A stretch of DNA of 64,000 nucleotides from CAVQGZ01 sp964356295 (lineage in GTDB: Bacteria; Actinomycetota; Actinomycetes; Jiangellales; Jiangellaceae): contig CAYHHE010000001.1 in assembly GCA_964356295.1 (NCBI GenBank), positions 1 through 64,000 of the forward strand, in the 5' to 3' direction. Shown here piece by piece: positions 7,881 to 15,971 of this stretch (position 1 is its first letter; each line of letters begins with the position of its first letter). The position numbers and the translations under genes are program-made. The notes beneath the pieces are model-generated. The model searched no databases. It saw nothing but the letters and a program-made list of their open reading frames with translations, and had not been told where the DNA came from.

Positions 7881-9574
7881 GCGCTATCGAGTCGGGCCGC
7901 CGTCGGTGGCTGGCCTGGTTCGTGGGCGGGGCGCTGGTCGGCGCCCTCGCCGGAGCCGCCGTGTTCACGCTGACCACCGATGTGGGCGCGGCCGCTGACC
8001 GGGCGTCGGACGCCACGTCCGACCCCGTCCCCGCCAGGTTCGTCGAGGAGACCCTCGACTCCGGTGTCCGCCAGGTCTACGGCGGCGGGTTCGAGCACTT
8101 CGTCGGCGGCGGAGTCGCGGCCTTCGACTGCGACGACGACCGGCGCCCCGACCTGTACCTGGCCGGCGGCGAGAACCCCGCCGGCCTCTACCGGAACGAG
8201 AGCGACGTCGCGGGCGCACTGCGATTCACGCGGGTCGCCGATGCGGCGAGCGACCTCACCGGAGTGGTCGGCGCCTACCCCCTCGACGTCGACGCCGACG
8301 GCCGTCTCGATCTGGCCGTGCTCCGGGTGGGCGAGAACGTCATGCTTCGCGGGCTCGGGGGGTGCCGGTTCGAACGCGCCAACGAGGCCTGGGGCCTGGA
8401 CGGCGGCCAGGAATGGACTGCGGCGTTCAGCGCCACCTGGGAGGCAGGGAACGACCTGCCCACTCTCGCCTTCGGCACCTACCTCGGCGAGCCGGACGAG
8501 CAGTCCGCGCGGCGCTGCGAGCCGAGCGTCCTGCTGCGCCCCGAACCGGGCGCCCGACGCTACGGGCCCCCGATTCCGCTCGAACCGGGCCTGTGCACCC
8601 TCTCGGCGCTGTTCAGCGACTGGGACGCCTCCGGGCGAGCCGACCTGCGGATGACCAACGACCGCCACTACTTCCGCGAGGGCGGCGAGCAACTCTGGCA
8701 GGTGCAACCGGGTCAAGAACCCCGTCTCTACACCGAGCAGGAGGGTTGGGAGGCCTTCAGGATCTGGGGTATGGGCATCGCCTCCCGCGATGTCACCGGT
8801 GACGGACTGCCGGAGGTCGTGCTCACCAGCCAGGGTGACAACAAGCTGCAGACCCTCGCCGACGGCCCCGGTCGACCTGCGTACACCGACATCGCCATCC
8901 GGGCCGGGACGACGGCCCACCGACCGTTCATGGGGGAGGCGGTGTATCCGTCCACGGCCTGGCATCCGGAGTTCGCCGACGTCAACAACGACGGTGTGGA
9001 CGATCTCTTCCTGTCGAAGGGGAACGTGGACTCGCAGATCGACCATGCGCGGGACGACCCCAGCAACCTGCTGCTCGGCCGGGGGGACGGGACCTTCGTC
9101 GAGTCGGCACGGCAGGCCGGCGTGGTCAGCCTCGGCAAGGGACGCGGCGCCGCCCTCGTCGACGCCAACCTGGACGGGATGGTCGACCTGGTCGAGGTCA
9201 ACCGCGGCGAGAACGTCAGGCTCTGGCGCAACGTCGGCAGCGGTGACGCGGACGAGCCAGAGCCGATGGGAGCCTGGGTCGCGCTGCGACTGCAGCAGCC
9301 GGGCGGGAACCGCGACGCCGTCGGGGCGTGGCTGGAGGTCCGCGTCGGAGACGATGTCCGGGCCCGACAGCTGACCGTCGGAGGCGGGCACGCCGGTGGC
9401 CAGCTCGGTTGGACCCATGTCGGGCTCGGGACGGCTCGAGCGGCCGACGTGCGGGTGCGCTGGCCCGACGGCGAGGTCGGCCCCTGGTCGACCGTCGAGG
9501 CGAACAGGTTCGCCGTCGTCGAGCGCGATACCGGGGACGTGACGACCTGGACGCCGCAGGACCAAGCGCTGTGA
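7877..9574 (+). CDS. CRTAC1-family VCBS/FG-GAP repeat protein with ASPIC/UnbV C-terminus
   Basis: A 565-residue extracytoplasmic protein. One N-terminal membrane anchor (WLAWFVGGALVGALAGAAVF) is followed by FG-GAP/VCBS beta-propeller blades with calcium-type Asp loops (DCDDDRRPDLYLAGG, DVDADGRLDLAVL, DVTGDGLPEVVLT, DVNNDGVDDLFLS, DANLDGMVDLVE). The last 100 residues (WLEVRVGDDVRARQLTVGGG...VRVRWPDG) match the ASPIC/UnbV domain. I chose the GTG overlapping the haloperoxidase stop because the membrane anchor follows directly; the frame upstream is open only by chance. Function unknown; a scaffold or partner of the haloperoxidase is inferred. Confidence 0.86.
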   Translation: MSAIESGRRRWLAWFVGGALVGALAGAAVFTLTTDVGAAADRASDATSDPVPARFVEETLDSGVRQVYGGGFEHFVGGGVAAFDCDDDRRPDLYLAGGENPAGLYRNESDVAGALRFTRVADAASDLTGVVGAYPLDVDADGRLDLAVLRVGENVMLRGLGGCRFERANEAWGLDGGQEWTAAFSATWEAGNDLPTLAFGTYLGEPDEQSARRCEPSVLLRPEPGARRYGPPIPLEPGLCTLSALFSDWDASGRADLRMTNDRHYFREGGEQLWQVQPGQEPRLYTEQEGWEAFRIWGMGIASRDVTGDGLPEVVLTSQGDNKLQTLADGPGRPAYTDIAIRAGTTAHRPFMGEAVYPSTAWHPEFADVNNDGVDDLFLSKGNVDSQIDHARDDPSNLLLGRGDGTFVESARQAGVVSLGKGRGAALVDANLDGMVDLVEVNRGENVRLWRNVGSGDADEPEPMGAWVALRLQQPGGNRDAVGAWLEVRVGDDVRARQLTVGGGHAGGQLGWTHVGLGTARAADVRVRWPDGEVGPWSTVEANRFAVVERDTGDVTTWTPQDQAL

Positions 9575-9590
9575 CGATCCCGTCCTGGGC

Positions 9591-10649
9591 TCACGTCGCG
9601 GGGATGGCCACCGGGACGACTGCCCCGAGGCGGGCGGAGGCCCGTGCCGCGTCGAGCACCCGGTGCGCCTCGATCACCCCGTCGAGATCCACCGGCGGCG
9701 GGCCGTCCCCGCGCAGGCTGGCCGCGACCATCCGGTAGTACTCGGGCCAGGCGCCCGGCAGGGTCGGGACCCGCTCGCCGGACGGGAACAGCCGTCCCCA
9801 CGTCTGTTCGGGCTCCTCGCCCCATGCCGGGCCCGGCCGGTCCCCGGCCTGCAGCCGGTCCTCCTGGCTGTCCAGGCCGTCGATGACGTACGCACCCTGC
9901 GATCCCAGCGCTCGGAACCGAGGGCCCTGGTGGGCAGCGACGCAGCTCGCCCAGAGATGACTGATCGCACCTTCGGTGTGATGCAGAGCGATAAAGATGT
10001 CGTCGTCGGCGGCGCTCGCCTCACGCTGGGAAGCGGTCTCGGCGTAGACCGTCTCCGCCGGTCCGAGCAGCTGCAGCGCCTGGTCCACGAGGTGGGCGCC
10101 GAGGTCGTAGAGCAGCCCGCCCATCTGGTCCGGGTCGGGGCTCTCCCGCCACTGGCCGGTCGAGGCCGGTCGCCACCGCTCGAACCGTGACTCCAGCCGG
10201 TGGACGTCCCCGAGCCGCCCGTCCGCCGCGAGCGCGCGAAGGGTACGGAAGTCGCTGTCCCACCTGCGGTTCTGGAAGACGTGCAGCTGACGTCGCTGCG
10301 CCCGGGCGAGGTCCACAAGTGCTTGCGCTGCAGCGGCGTCGCGGGCCATGGGCTTGTCCACCACCACGTCGAGCCCGTACCGCAGCGCCGAACGCACCAC
10401 TGGCTCGTGGGCCACGTTCGCCGTCGCCACGACCACGAGGTCATACTCGTCCGCGTCCTGCCACAGAGCCGCCACGTCAGCGACGACCTCGGCACCCGGT
10501 AGGTCGGCGCGCGCCTGGGCCGTGCGCTGCGGGTCGGACGTGACGACGGCGGCCACCACGAGCCCGGGCTCGGCAGCGATCAGCGGGGCATGGAAGACCC
10601 GGCCGGCCAGCCCGTACCCCACCAGCGCGACACGCTGCGCTGCGCTCAT
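9591..10649 (-). CDS. Gfo/Idh/MocA-family oxidoreductase
   Basis: A 352-residue NAD(P)-binding oxidoreductase: Rossmann fold ALVGYGLAGRVFHAPLI, family motif VDKPMARD near residue 95, then a C-terminal domain with QMGGLLYDLGAHLVDQALQL. The pattern matches the YhhX/YdgJ-like branch of putative sugar or inositol dehydrogenases. I start at the ATG of MSAAQRVALVGYG; eight upstream codons are open but unlikely. It converges on the CRTAC1 gene and is divergent from the SDR gene. Substrate unknown. Confidence 0.87.
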   Translation of the reverse strand: MSAAQRVALVGYGLAGRVFHAPLIAAEPGLVVAAVVTSDPQRTAQARADLPGAEVVADVAALWQDADEYDLVVVATANVAHEPVVRSALRYGLDVVVDKPMARDAAAAQALVDLARAQRRQLHVFQNRRWDSDFRTLRALAADGRLGDVHRLESRFERWRPASTGQWRESPDPDQMGGLLYDLGAHLVDQALQLLGPAETVYAETASQREASAADDDIFIALHHTEGAISHLWASCVAAHQGPRFRALGSQGAYVIDGLDSQEDRLQAGDRPGPAWGEEPEQTWGRLFPSGERVPTLPGAWPEYYRMVAASLRGDGPPPVDLDGVIEAHRVLDAARASARLGAVVPVAIPAT

Positions 10650-10684
10650 GCCAGGATCCAACCACCAGAGCAAGGGAGGCAGGC

Positions 10685-11422
10685 ATGCCAGCAGACAGAC
10701 GCGACCTGACCGGGACCGTGGTGGCCATCACCGGAGCGACCGCGGGTATCGGTGCGGCGTCCGCCCGCCAGCTGGTCGAGGCGGGGGCCAACGTCGCCCT
10801 CGGCGGTCGCCGGCAGGAGAGGCTGGACGCCCTGGTCGACGAGCTGGGTGCCGACCGAGTCGTGGGCATCGAGTGCGACGTGCGCCGCCCCGAGGACAAC
10901 GCCCGGCTCGTCGCCGCAGCAGTCGACACCTGGGGACGGCTCGACAGCGTCGTGCCGAACGCAGGCATCGGCATGTACGGCGGGATCCTCGACTACCCGG
11001 ACGACGAGATCTCCCTGATGGTCGACACCAACTACACCGGCACGATCTGGACCATCCGTGCTGCTCTTCCTGTGATGCTCGAGACGACCGGTGGCGGGGA
11101 CATCGTGATCGTCGCCTCCGTGGCCGGGCTGCGCGGCGGCGGGGACGAGGCGGTCTACGCTGGCACGAAGTTCGCCCAGGTCGGCCTGGCCGGTGCGCTG
11201 GATCGCGAGCTGCGCGAGAAGGGTGTCCGGGTGACGGCGATGTGCCCGGCCGGCGTGGAGACCGAGTTCGCCATCGGGGCGGGCCGCACCGCAGGCGACC
11301 CGGCGCTGGAGGCCTATCTGCGACCGGAGGACGTGGCCTTCGGCATCGTCACCGTCCTGCAGCAGCCTCGCCGGGTGCGCACCACGCTGTGGGCGATGTG
11401 GTCCATGGGTCAGCAGTCCTGA
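10685..11422 (+). CDS. SDR-family oxidoreductase
   Basis: A 245-residue classical short-chain dehydrogenase. The cofactor motif is TGATAGIG, the NAG motif appears as PNAGIG, and the active-site YxxxK is YAGTK with the Ser in VASVAGL. The ATG follows AGGGAGGCAGGC. It lies 102 bp upstream of xylA on the same strand, so it could share a transcript; a sugar or polyol substrate is possible but not shown. Confidence 0.9.
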   Translation: MPADRRDLTGTVVAITGATAGIGAASARQLVEAGANVALGGRRQERLDALVDELGADRVVGIECDVRRPEDNARLVAAAVDTWGRLDSVVPNAGIGMYGGILDYPDDEISLMVDTNYTGTIWTIRAALPVMLETTGGGDIVIVASVAGLRGGGDEAVYAGTKFAQVGLAGALDRELREKGVRVTAMCPAGVETEFAIGAGRTAGDPALEAYLRPEDVAFGIVTVLQQPRRVRTTLWAMWSMGQQS

Positions 11423-11524
11423 TGATGCGCTATCGGCTGCGACAAGTGTGCCGATCGTCCCTGGCCCGGCGGCGGTCGACGTGGCAGCGTGAGGCCGTTG
11501 CCATCACCGAGGAAGGGCGGAGCC

Positions 11525-12691
11525 ATGTACGAGCCGACACCTGACGACAAGTTCACCTTCGGTCTGTGGACCGTGGGCTGGCAGGCCCGCGACCCGTTCG
11601 GTGAGGCGACCCGCGCGCCGCTGGACCCGGTGGAGGCCGTGCACCGGCTGGCCGACCTCGGGGCTTACGGGCTGACCTTCCACGACGACGACCTCGTCCC
11701 GTTCACCCTCGACGACGCCGACCGAGAGGCCGGCATCGAGCGGTTCAAGAAGGCGCTGGCCGAGACCGGCATGGTGGTGCCGATGGCCACCACGAACACC
11801 TTCACCCACCCGGTGTTCAAGGACGGGGCGTTCACGTCCAACGACCGGGGGGTGCGCCGGTTCGCCCTGCGCAAGATCATGCGCAACCTCGACCTGGCCG
11901 CCGACCTCGGCGCGCACACCTACGTGTTCTGGGGTGGGCGCGAGGGCGCGGAGACCGACGCGGCCAAGGACATCCGCATCGCGCTGGACCGCTACCAGGA
12001 GGGGCTGAACCTGCTCTGCCAGTACGTGATCGACCAGGGGTACGGCATCCGCTTCGCCGTGGAGCCCAAGCCCAACGAGCCGCGCGGGGACATCCTGCTG
12101 CCCACCGTCGGGCACGCCCTGGCGTTCATCTCCACCCTGGAACACTCCGAGATGGTGGGGCTGAACCCGGAGGTCGGGCACGAGCAGATGGCCGGACTGA
12201 ACTTCGTCCACGGCATCGCGCAGGCGCTGTGGCACGGCAAGCTGTTCCACATCGACCTCAACGGCCAGCACGGTATCAAGTACGACCAGGACCTCGTGTT
12301 CGGCCACGGGGACGTGAAGTCCGCGTTCTTCCTCGTCGACCTGCTCGAGACCGGCGGGTACACCGGGCCGAGGCACTTCGACTACAAGCCCTACCGAACC
12401 GAGGACCCCGAGGACGTGTGGGTGTCGGCGGCGGCCAACATGCGCACCTACCTGATCCTGAAGGAGCGGGCGGCCGCGTTCCGGGCCGACCCCGAGGTGC
12501 AGGCGGCGTGGCAGGCCTCCCGGTCGACCGAGCTGGCCACCCCGACGCTGGCGCCGGGGGAGTCCTACGCCGACCTGCTGGCCGACCGCTCGGCCTTCGA
12601 GGAGTTCGACTACGAGGTCGCCGCCGTGCGCGGGATGCACTACTCGCGGCTGGACCAGCTCGCGATCGAGCACCTGCTCGGCGCCCGGTAG
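11525..12691 (+). CDS. xylA: xylose isomerase
   Basis: A 388-residue enzyme converting D-xylose to D-xylulose, the length of Streptomyces-type (class I) XylA. Visible catalytic and metal residues: His53 and Asp56 in TFHDDDL, Glu180 and Lys182 in VEPKPNEPRGD, and the metal-site segment NPEVGHEQMAGLNF. The ATG of MYEPTPDDKF is preceded by GAGGAAGGGCGGAGCC, so twelve upstream in-frame codons are excluded. xylB follows after 3 bp. With the xylFHG importer 6-9 kb away this completes the isomerase route. Confidence 0.97.
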   Translation: MYEPTPDDKFTFGLWTVGWQARDPFGEATRAPLDPVEAVHRLADLGAYGLTFHDDDLVPFTLDDADREAGIERFKKALAETGMVVPMATTNTFTHPVFKDGAFTSNDRGVRRFALRKIMRNLDLAADLGAHTYVFWGGREGAETDAAKDIRIALDRYQEGLNLLCQYVIDQGYGIRFAVEPKPNEPRGDILLPTVGHALAFISTLEHSEMVGLNPEVGHEQMAGLNFVHGIAQALWHGKLFHIDLNGQHGIKYDQDLVFGHGDVKSAFFLVDLLETGGYTGPRHFDYKPYRTEDPEDVWVSAAANMRTYLILKERAAAFRADPEVQAAWQASRSTELATPTLAPGESYADLLADRSAFEEFDYEVAAVRGMHYSRLDQLAIEHLLGAR

Positions 12692-12694
12692 CCG

Positions 12695-14203
12695 ATGGCC
12701 GGAGGAGCGGCGGGCCCGTTCGTTCTCGGCATCGACGTCTCCACGACCGCGACCAAGGCCGTGCTGGTCGACGAGCACGGCGCTGTGGTGGCCGTCGGCG
12801 TCGGTGAGTACGGCGTGCAGACCCCGCACCCGGGCTGGTCCGAGCAGGACCCTCATCTGTGGTGGGCGGCGGCGACGCGGGCGATCCCCGACTGCCTGGG
12901 CATCGCCGGCGTGGGCGGGACCTCGGTGCGGGCCGTCGGTCTCACCGGGCAGATGCACGGCTCGGTGCTGCTGGACCGCACCGGCGCTGTGGTTCGGCCC
13001 GCGCTGCTGTGGAACGACCAGCGCACCACCGCCGAGTGTGAGCAGATCCGGCAGCGGGTCGGCGCGCAGCGACTCGTCCGGCTGACCGGCAACGACGCGC
13101 TGACCGGGTTCACCGCGCCGAAGCTGCTGTGGGTCCGCGACCACGAGCCGGACGCCTGGTCCCGGGTCGCGCGCGTCCTGCTGCCCAAGGACTACCTCCG
13201 GTACCGGCTGACCGGCGACTTCGCCACCGACCTGGCCGACGCCTCCGGGACCCTGCTGCTCGATGTGCCTGCACGCGCCTGGTCGACCGACGTCATGGCA
13301 GACCTCGACCTGAACCCCGCGCTCGTCCCCGCGCTGTTCGAGGGCCCCGAGGTCACCGGGGTCGTCTCGGCTGCCGCTGCCGAGGCGACCGGGCTGGCTG
13401 CCGGGACACCCGTGGTCGCCGGCGGTGGTGACCAGGCCGCCAACGCGGTCGGCGTCGGAGCGGTGACCCCGCAGGTCGGAGCGCTGTCGATCGGCACCTC
13501 GGGTGTGGTGTTCGTGCCCACCAGCGAGCCGCTGGTCGAGCCTCGCGGCCGGGTGCACGCGTTCTGCCACGCCGTGCCGGCCACGTGGCACGTCATGGGG
13601 GTGATGCTGTCGGCAGCGGGGTCGCTGCGTTGGTACCGCGATGCGTTGGCGCCTGGGACGGAGTTCTCCGACCTGGTTGCCGAGGCCGCCGGTGTCGCGG
13701 CTGGTGCCGACGGGTTGCGCTTTCTGCCCTACCTGACCGGCGAACGCACCCCGCACGCTGACCCGGACGCGCGAGGGGCGTTCGTTGGCCTCACCGTCCG
13801 TCACACCCGTGCTCACCTCACGCGTGCCGTGCTGGAGGGGGTGGCGTTCGGGCTGCGGGACGGGCTCGAGCTCATGCGTGCGGCGGGGGTGGCGGTACCC
13901 GCGGAGTTCCGCGCCTCGGGCGGCGGCACCAAGAGCGACCTGTGGCGCCAGATCACCGCCGACGTCCTGGGTGTGCCTCTGGTTACCGTCGGGACGGCCG
14001 AGGGCGCGGCCTTCGGAGCGGCAGTGCTCGCGGCGGTGGGGGCGGGGTGGTTCGCCTCGCCTGAGCAGGCTGCGGCATCGCTCGTGCGGGCGGACGAGGC
14101 AACCCGGCCGGGGAGTCCGGAGGACTACGAGGCCGCCTACACCTCGTTCCGTCGGCTGTACCCGGCTCTGTCCGACGAGTTCAGCGCGATGGCTTCGGAG
14201 TAG
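12695..14203 (+). CDS. xylB: xylulokinase (FGGY family)
   Basis: A 502-residue FGGY carbohydrate kinase phosphorylating D-xylulose to xylulose 5-phosphate. N-terminal GIDVSTTATKAVLVD phosphate loop, TGQMHGSVLLD, PALLWNDQRT, the family C-terminal domain with SIGTSGVVF and ASGGGTKSDLWRQI, and AEGAAFGAAVLAAVGAG. It is 3 bp behind xylA, probably translationally coupled. A repeat array with an assembly gap begins 15 bp after its stop, so what lies next in the genome is uncertain. Confidence 0.95.
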   Translation: MAGGAAGPFVLGIDVSTTATKAVLVDEHGAVVAVGVGEYGVQTPHPGWSEQDPHLWWAAATRAIPDCLGIAGVGGTSVRAVGLTGQMHGSVLLDRTGAVVRPALLWNDQRTTAECEQIRQRVGAQRLVRLTGNDALTGFTAPKLLWVRDHEPDAWSRVARVLLPKDYLRYRLTGDFATDLADASGTLLLDVPARAWSTDVMADLDLNPALVPALFEGPEVTGVVSAAAAEATGLAAGTPVVAGGGDQAANAVGVGAVTPQVGALSIGTSGVVFVPTSEPLVEPRGRVHAFCHAVPATWHVMGVMLSAAGSLRWYRDALAPGTEFSDLVAEAAGVAAGADGLRFLPYLTGERTPHADPDARGAFVGLTVRHTRAHLTRAVLEGVAFGLRDGLELMRAAGVAVPAEFRASGGGTKSDLWRQITADVLGVPLVTVGTAEGAAFGAAVLAAVGAGWFASPEQAAASLVRADEATRPGSPEDYEAAYTSFRRLYPALSDEFSAMASE

Positions 14204-14218
14204 GGTGCGCCGGCTGAG

Positions 14219-14692
14219 GGCTTCTCTCGCCACCGGGGGCGCTTCGCACGGGTTCGCGCGGCGCTTCGCACGGNNNNNNNNNNNNNNNNNNNNNNNNNNN
14301 NNNNNNNNNNNNNNNNNNNNNNNNNNNNNNNNNNNNNNNNNNNNNNNNNNNNNNNNNNNNNNNNNNNNNNNNNGGCTTCTCTCGCCACCGGGGGCGCTTC
14401 GCACGGGTTCGCGCGGCGCTTCGCACGGGTTCGCGCGGCGCTTCGCACGGTTTCGGCGGCGCTTCGCATGGTCTGGGTGGGGTTCACACGGGTTCGGCAC
14501 CGTGCGAACCCCACGGTTGGCGTGCAAAGGCGGGGCAGGGCGCCCACCGGGGGCGCTTCGCACGGGTTCGCGCGGCGCTTCGCACGGTTTCGGCGGCGCT
14601 TCGCATGGTCTGGGTGGGGTTCACACGGGTTCGGCACCGTGCGAACCCCACGCTTGCCGTGCAAAGGCGGGGCAGGGGCGCCCTGGGGTGGC
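14219..14692. repeat. tandem repeat array with 137/159-bp units and nested TTCGCACGG motifs
   Basis: Right of the gap, a unit starting CACCGGGGGCGCTTCGCACG recurs at 14386 and 14545; the first copy (159 bp) carries one more 22-bp GTTCGCGCGGCGCTTCGCACGG sub-repeat than the second (137 bp). Each unit holds a 15-bp stem with one mismatch (14477-14491 with 14500-14514; copy 2 at 14614 and 14637). A further partial unit is left of the gap. Open frames through it read as low-complexity SHGFARRFAR-type peptide and are not genes. Copy number is uncertain because of the gap. Confidence 0.9.
14274..14373. other. assembly gap of exactly 100 N
   Basis: One hundred N. The 55 bases on each side (14219-14273 and 14374-14428) are identical, which suggests two contig ends sharing a k-mer-length overlap inside the repeat array. 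The true gap may be zero, negative or many repeat units. Confidence 0.97.
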
Positions 14693-14733
14693 GCGTGGCG
14701 TCGTTGCCGCAAGCGTGCCTGGGAGGGCCCTCG

Positions 14734-15426
14734 TCACGGCAGCAACCCCGTCCAGGCATCGAAGACGCGCTCGGCCAGCGGGGCGGCCGCGGCAGGGTGC
14801 GACGGGTCGAGGAGGGTGGCCGGGTCGGCCACCGCACGCTCGACGTCCTCGGGGAAGGCCGCTGCCATCGCCGCTACCTGCTTGTGGTCAGCCTCGAGAT
14901 GGAACAGCAGCCCGTAGGCGCTCGTCCCGTAGCGGAACGCCTGCACCGGCGTCCGGTCGGACGAGGCCAGGTGCGTGGCACCCGCAGGGAGTCCGAACAC
15001 GTCCCCGTGCCAGTGCAGGGCATCGAAGATCGGCGGCAGCCCACCGAGCAGCGCGTCGTCGAGGGCCTGTTCGGTCAGAGTCACCGATAGCCATCCGAGC
15101 TCGGGTGCCGGCCCGGGCGTGACGTCCGCGCCGAGCGTCGCGGCGATGAGCTGAGCGCCCAGGCACACCCCGAGCATCGGGACGCCGGCGTCCAGGCAGT
15201 CCGCGACGAGGTGCTGCTCGGCGCTCAGGTGCGCGAACCGCTCGACGTCCCCGACGCTCATCGGGCCACCCATGAGGACCAGCCCGTCGACGCCGGACGG
15301 CCCGACAGGGACCGACGCCCCCTCGTGGAGTGGGATCGTCCGCCACGACCGGTCTGCCTTGTCCAGCGCGGCGCCGATCCGACCGGGACCCTCCACCGCG
15401 ACGTGCTGGAGGACGACGACGGTCAT
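14734..15426 (-). CDS. class I glutamine amidotransferase-like protein
   Basis: A 230-residue GATase1 domain protein. The nucleophile Cys88 is in MLGVCLGAQLIAA, LMGGPMSVGD forms the oxyanion-side loop, and the His-Glu pair is in LFHLEAD. It resembles stand-alone GMP-synthase-like amidotransferases often annotated as gamma-glutamyl hydrolase-like, not GuaA. The ATG is preceded by GCGAGGGAGTGGTC. No synthetase partner is adjacent, so substrate and partner are unknown. It runs toward the repeat array. Confidence 0.85.
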   Translation of the reverse strand: MTVVVLQHVAVEGPGRIGAALDKADRSWRTIPLHEGASVPVGPSGVDGLVLMGGPMSVGDVERFAHLSAEQHLVADCLDAGVPMLGVCLGAQLIAATLGADVTPGPAPELGWLSVTLTEQALDDALLGGLPPIFDALHWHGDVFGLPAGATHLASSDRTPVQAFRYGTSAYGLLFHLEADHKQVAAMAAAFPEDVERAVADPATLLDPSHPAAAAPLAERVFDAWTGLLP

Positions 15427-15569
15427 GACCACTCCCTCGCTGGGCCGAGGCTGACAGGGCGTCCACGATGGTGCCAGTCGGCTTGGCGAACCTCGACCGC
15501 GCCGGCCCGGTTGGGTCGCAGGTCACGGCGCCGGGCTCGGGCTCGGCCGACGGTTACAGTGACCGCTCC

Positions 15570-15643
15570 GGGGCGGTAGCTCAGCCGGTTAGAGCAGGGG
15601 ACTCATAATCCCTCGGTCGCGGGTTCGAGTCCCGCCCGCCCCA
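15570..15643 (+). tRNA. tRNA with anticodon CAT (elongator Met, or Ile2 if lysidinylated)
   Basis: Complete cloverleaf of 74 nt: acceptor GGGGCGG/CCGCCCC (15570-15576, 15636-15642), D-stem GCTC/GAGC, anticodon stem GGGGA/TCCCT around loop CTCATAA, T-stem GCGGG/CCCGC around TTCGAGT, discriminator A. CCA is not encoded. Paired position 1:72 and the anticodon-stem sequence exclude initiator tRNA. Met and Ile2 cannot be told apart with certainty by eye. Confidence 0.95.
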
Positions 15644-15686
15644 CCCCAGATGGACGGACCAGCCCGGCCTTGCCCGCTCCCATCGA

Positions 15687-15815
15687 TCACGTCACGTATG
15701 CCAACGGGTGCTTGACGAGGTGCAGGCAGTCCGTTGAGCAGCGCTTACCCTCGTCAAGCGGGTAGAACTGCGCGGACGACGATCCGGCGTCCGGGCAGTA
15801 GTACGGCCTGCCCAC
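15687..15815 (-). pseudogene. C-terminal remnant of an unknown gene
   Basis: About 42 codons on the minus strand ending at TGA 15687-15689 read GRPYYCPDAGSSSAQFYPL then DEGKRCSTDCLHLVKHPLAYVT, with mostly G or C at third positions, as in real genes here. No credible start exists: upstream, the frame runs into the opposite-strand vapB coding sequence. The family is not recognised. It sits directly behind the tRNA, and its breakpoint coincides with where vapB loses its N-terminus. Confidence 0.4.
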
Positions 15816-15963
15816 CAAGCGGTCAGCGGTGGAGCTGGCCCTGCAGCGGCTCGTGGGGCCCGCGCTGACCGGTCGGGCGCTCGCTGCGTACCTGGGCGAC
15901 CTGTCAGGCAGCGGCTGGTTGGGCGGGGAGTCGGCGTCGGATGACGACGTGGTCGAGGTCTGA
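15802..15963 (+). pseudogene. vapB: truncated VapB-type antitoxin
   Basis: The frame reads YGLPTKRSAVELALQRLVG, then PALTGRALAAYLGDL and an acidic end, closing 8 bp before vapC. LPTKRSAVELALQRLV matches the second helix of VapB antitoxins, whose N-terminal strand and helix normally precede it by about 20 residues. Here an in-frame TAG (15799-15801) lies three codons before that helix, and no N-terminal part is found in any frame. Only a GTG at 15829 could start a short C-terminal, toxin-binding piece. The DNA-binding part is lost. Confidence 0.65.
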
Positions 15964-15971
15964 CGGCACCG

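Noticed and set aside
7862..9565. A 567-codon open frame opposite the CRTAC1 gene
   Set aside because: Antisense shadow; the sense strand has clear propeller repeats and an ASPIC domain.
6015..9574. Halogenating natural-product biosynthetic cluster
   Set aside because: No synthase, prenyltransferase or tailoring genes adjoin; the pair stands alone in a sugar locus.
11504..14563. A 1019-codon minus-strand frame running through the N gap
   Set aside because: Open only because of GC bias, repeats and N; overlaps xylA and xylB.
14219..14692. CRISPR array
   Set aside because: Units are tandem and near-identical, with no unique spacers and no cas genes in the window.
14137..14917. Frames in the repeat array encoding SHGFARRFAR-like peptides
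   Set aside because: They follow the repeat unit in several frames and both strands; simple repeat translation, not genes.
15570..15643. Initiator tRNA-fMet
   Set aside because: Position 1:72 is a G-C pair and the anticodon stem lacks three G-C pairs next to the loop.
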